7,684 nt of DNA from Phycisphaerales bacterium (GTDB lineage Bacteria; Planctomycetota; Phycisphaerae; Sedimentisphaerales; Anaerohalosphaeraceae): NCBI GenBank assembly GCA_011053245.1, contig DRGS01000154.1:1-7684 (forward strand). Reading direction: 5' to 3'. The translations under genes were made by a program, and so were the position numbers. Shown here one piece after another: positions 5,639 through 7,684 of this stretch. The notes under the pieces were generated by a model that ran no database searches, had not been told where the DNA came from, and was given only the letters and a program-made list of their open reading frames with translations. Numbering within the stretch: position 1 is the stretch's first letter; every line of letters begins with the position of its first letter.

Positions 5639-7002
5639 CACAACCCCTTAACAATTTTCGGAAGATCATTTTTTAGTGTTTCGCTCACTATCCCAAGCAA
5701 CTCATCAAGCAACTCGATCCCCATCGCAACCGGCGGCATTACCACGATCACATCGCTAAGCGGCCGCATCATTGCACCCTTACCTCGCATGGCTGTGCAA
5801 ATCTTTGCGCCAACCGTCGCTTCGTGCGGAAAGCTCTCCTTACCCGCCTTATCCCTAACAATTTCAATTCCGCACATCAAACCGCACTGACGAACATCGC
5901 CTATAAAGGGCAGTTCCTTTATCTTTGCAAAGTGCTTACTTATAAGCTCTGACTTCTCATCAAGAGAAGCGATAATTTTATTACCCTCAAAAAGATCAAG
6001 AGAAGCGATCGCCGCCGCGCACCCGAGCGCATTACCCGTATAAGTATGCCCGTGATAAAACGTCTTATGTTCGGCGATCCCCCCCAAAAAAGCGTCAAAT
6101 ATCTCCTGAGTAGCCAGCGTCGCCGCAAGTGGTAAATACCCGCCTGTTATCCCCTTAGCAAGACACATCAGATCGGGCGAAACCTGCTCGTGTTCACATG
6201 CCAGCATCTTACCCGTCCGCCCGAACCCTGTCGCAACCTCATCGACGATCAGCAGCACATCGTACTTGTCCGCTAATTCTCTTACGCCCTTGAGAAATCC
6301 TTTCGGATGAACGATTATCCCGGCGGCTCCTTGAACAAGTGGCTCAACGACTATTGCCGCGATCTCACCGCCGCGTTCCTTAAGCAGCGCATCGATCTGC
6401 GATAAACTGCGGGCAAGACACGCATCCTCATCTCCGTCGAACCGATACGGAAACGGGCTGTCAACATAATAAGTCTCAAAGAGCAGCGACCCGAATATCC
6501 CGTGAAATATCTCCATCCCTCCGACGCTGACCGAACCGATGGTATCGCCGTGGTAGGAATCGCTAAGTGCGATAAATTTTTTACGCTCCTTTTGCCCGCT
6601 ATTCTGACAATACTGATACGCCATCTTAATAGCGATCTCAACGCTGGTCGCTCCGCTATCGGAGTAGAAAACCTTCTCCAGTCCCGGCGGCACGATCTCA
6701 ACGAGCCTTTCGGCAAGCTCTATCGACCGCGTTTGCCCTAACCCTAACAGCGTACTGTGACCGATCCTGTCAAGCTGGTCCCGAATAGCATCATCGATAG
6801 CCGCAACCCTGTGACCATGTATATTGCACCACAACGAGCTAACCCCGTCGATATACCGCTTGCCCTTGGTATCGATAAGATAGAACCCATCCCCGGAATC
6901 CACCACCACAGGATCACTTTCAACCCAGCCGGACATCTGTGTAAAGGGATGCCAAAGATATTTTTTGTCCGCCTCAATAAGTTTTCGCGTTTCATCGTTC
7001 AT
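5638..7002 (-). CDS. bioA: adenosylmethionine/lysine--8-amino-7-oxononanoate aminotransferase BioA
   Basis: PLP-dependent class III aminotransferase that makes 7,8-diaminopelargonate, the substrate of BioD encoded next door. From the ATG at 7002 it has 454 residues, normal for the family. Motifs: WHPFTQM (17-23), SDSGATS (114-120), SYHGD (149-153), the PLP-phenol contact DEVATGFGRTG (254-264), the Schiff-base lysine Lys283 in LAKGITGG, and FYHGHTYTGNALGC. The FTQM motif and HGHTYTGN, where E. coli BioA has HPYTSM and HGPTFMGN, resemble the Bacillus-type enzyme that takes its amino group from lysine; this is inference from a few residues. A TTG at 7008 would add two residues. The ATG has GGAG directly abutting it, so neither start has an ideal ribosome site. 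First gene of a bioA-bioD operon; bioB, bioF and birA are not in the window and no clear BirA operator was found upstream. Confidence 0.96.
   Translation of the reverse strand: MNDETRKLIEADKKYLWHPFTQMSGWVESDPVVVDSGDGFYLIDTKGKRYIDGVSSLWCNIHGHRVAAIDDAIRDQLDRIGHSTLLGLGQTRSIELAERLVEIVPPGLEKVFYSDSGATSVEIAIKMAYQYCQNSGQKERKKFIALSDSYHGDTIGSVSVGGMEIFHGIFGSLLFETYYVDSPFPYRFDGDEDACLARSLSQIDALLKERGGEIAAIVVEPLVQGAAGIIVHPKGFLKGVRELADKYDVLLIVDEVATGFGRTGKMLACEHEQVSPDLMCLAKGITGGYLPLAATLATQEIFDAFLGGIAEHKTFYHGHTYTGNALGCAAAIASLDLFEGNKIIASLDEKSELISKHFAKIKELPFIGDVRQCGLMCGIEIVRDKAGKESFPHEATVGAKICTAMRGKGAMMRPLSDVIVVMPPVAMGIELLDELLGIVSETLKNDLPKIVKGL
5644..5649 (-). promoter_or_regulatory. ribosome binding site of bioD, inside the bioA end
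   Basis: Read leftward, AAGGGG ends five bases before the ATG at 5638. It decides between the overlapping GTG (5641) and ATG (5638) starts in favour of ATG. Confidence 0.6.
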
Positions 7003-7108
7003 CTCCAAACATTATCCCCAAATCCGCCCCACAGTCAATCTTTCACCGACCTTTACAAAATTTAAGTTGCAAAATCGCTTGGGAAATGCCAGTATAGCTG
7101 TATCATGT

Positions 7109-7162
7109 CGGCCAAAAAAAGAGCGGCCGCCCCATAAAGGGAGAGTCGTCCAAGGACGGCTC
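7109..7162. other. three consecutive GC-rich hairpins between divergent bioA and recG
   Basis: Three inverted repeats follow one another: CGGCC/GGCCG around an A-rich loop (7109-7129), CCC-ATAAA-GGG (7131-7141), and a 9-base GAGTCGTCC/GGACGGCTC pair with one G-U pair as rightward RNA or one A-C mismatch as leftward RNA (7143-7162). They stand out in an otherwise AT-rich region. Read leftward, a TTGACT box (7203-7208) lies upstream, so they could be in the bioA leader; that transcript also has a run of seven U in the last loop. Read rightward they would precede recG by about 75 bases. They could be leader RNA structure, a small RNA, or a terminator-like relic. No known riboswitch class was recognised. 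Confidence 0.4.
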
Positions 7163-7237
7163 GCAACAGTCGCTATGTATATATTCGCCAATAACTAAAC
7201 AAAAGTCAAGAAAAGATAACAATTATTTTATTTCACT

Positions 7238-7684
7238 ATGAACTCTGACAGCAAACAAACTAAATTGGACCTTGCAACGCCCGTCCAATACCTAAAGGGC
7301 GCAGGCCCCGCAAAGGCAAAGACCCTCGCCAAACTCGGCGTAGACACCCTTGCCGACCTGTATGAATATTTCCCACGCAACTGGGTCTTCATGCCCGAAC
7401 CGGTCAAGATCGCCGATATCCACCCAAATGAAACCGTTACCGTCGCGGCAGTGATCGAGCAAACCGATTTCAAGCGTTTCGGTCGCCGGCCCGCCTTCAA
7501 AGCCGTAATAGCCGACGATACCGGCGTTTGCAATATAATATGGTTCAACGGCAGCTACCTCAAAAATCAGCTCGCCCCAGGCCAAGTCATAATGGTCTCC
7601 GGCAAAGCGGGCCTCTACAAGCATCGCTTGCAACTGACCAACCCGAAATTCACCATCCTCGACGGCAAAACCACCGCAGAGGCC
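7238..7684 (+). CDS. recG: ATP-dependent DNA helicase RecG, N-terminal part (cut by window edge)
   Basis: RecG remodels stalled replication forks and branch-migrates Holliday junctions. Only the first 149 residues of about 690 are present, before the helicase motifs. The typical opening VQYLKGAGPAKAKTLAKLGV (residues 11-30) is followed by TLADLYEYFPRNW (32-44). Then comes the OB-fold wedge domain that contacts the fork: VTVAAVIEQTDFKRFGRRPA, AVIADDTGVCNIIWFNGSYL, LAPGQVIMVSGKAGLYKHRL and LTNPKFTIL. An in-frame TAA at 7217-7219 makes the ATG at 7238 the first possible ATG. No Shine-Dalgarno sequence is visible before it, only AT-rich DNA, so translation may rely on an unstructured leader. It diverges from bioA with no evident functional link. 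Confidence 0.92.
   Translation, partial: MNSDSKQTKLDLATPVQYLKGAGPAKAKTLAKLGVDTLADLYEYFPRNWVFMPEPVKIADIHPNETVTVAAVIEQTDFKRFGRRPAFKAVIADDTGVCNIIWFNGSYLKNQLAPGQVIMVSGKAGLYKHRLQLTNPKFTILDGKTTAEA

Noticed and set aside
7041..7056. CCTTTACAA as half of a BirA (biotin repressor) operator before bioA
   Set aside because: It resembles the right half-site GGTTTACAA imperfectly, and no matching left half-site occurs 14-16 bases away.
7228..7633. Leftward frames opposite the start of recG (7228-7548 and 7292-7633)
   Set aside because: The rightward frame is clearly RecG; these are opposite-strand shadows.

Overview
The window carries six recognisable protein genes, two of them cut by the window edges. 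They are typical of a free-living bacterium with de novo NAD and biotin synthesis. A protein with one membrane segment and PilN/PilO-like domains suggests a two-membrane (Gram-negative-type) envelope. The mixed base composition and weak ribosome sites would fit a Planctomycetota (Phycisphaerae-like) genome, but this is a low-confidence guess because no rRNA or other phylogenetic marker is present.

Layout. At the left edge, the first half of nadB (L-aspartate oxidase) runs leftward. It shares a divergent promoter region (740-899) with a rightward gene for a dihydrolipoamide-dehydrogenase-like flavoprotein (900-2318). That enzyme keeps its redox cysteines but lacks the usual C-terminal His/Glu pair. 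Then come about 430 AT-rich bases without a convincing gene, which hold a short extra copy of the bioD 3' end. Next is a tight two-gene rightward operon: a ParA-type ATPase (2749-3714) and a single-pass membrane protein that looks like a PilN-PilO fusion (3716-4819). Facing it is the leftward bioA-bioD operon (7002-4913), biotin synthesis steps 2 and 3, with overlapping stop and start codons. A divergent intergenic region with three consecutive hairpins (7109-7162) separates bioA from recG, whose first 149 codons end the window.

Main observation. The last 60 bases of bioD (4913-4972) are repeated in the same orientation at 2335-2394, just 16 bases after the flavoprotein gene. Eighteen consecutive codons encode identical amino acids although eight differ at the third position, so both copies evolved as protein-coding DNA. 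The two copies bracket exactly the ParA/PilN-PilO-like operon. This resembles an element that integrated into the 3' end of bioD and brought a replacement gene end, as prophage e14 does in icd. The older arrangement would then have been flavoprotein gene and bioD end to end. No integrase is visible, so a decayed or non-autonomous element, or a relic of a second bioD, must also be considered.

The second point of interest is the operon itself: a ParA-family ATPase without ParB, paired with a membrane protein that resembles pilus or secretion alignment subunits. This suggests a spatial-positioning module for an envelope machine.
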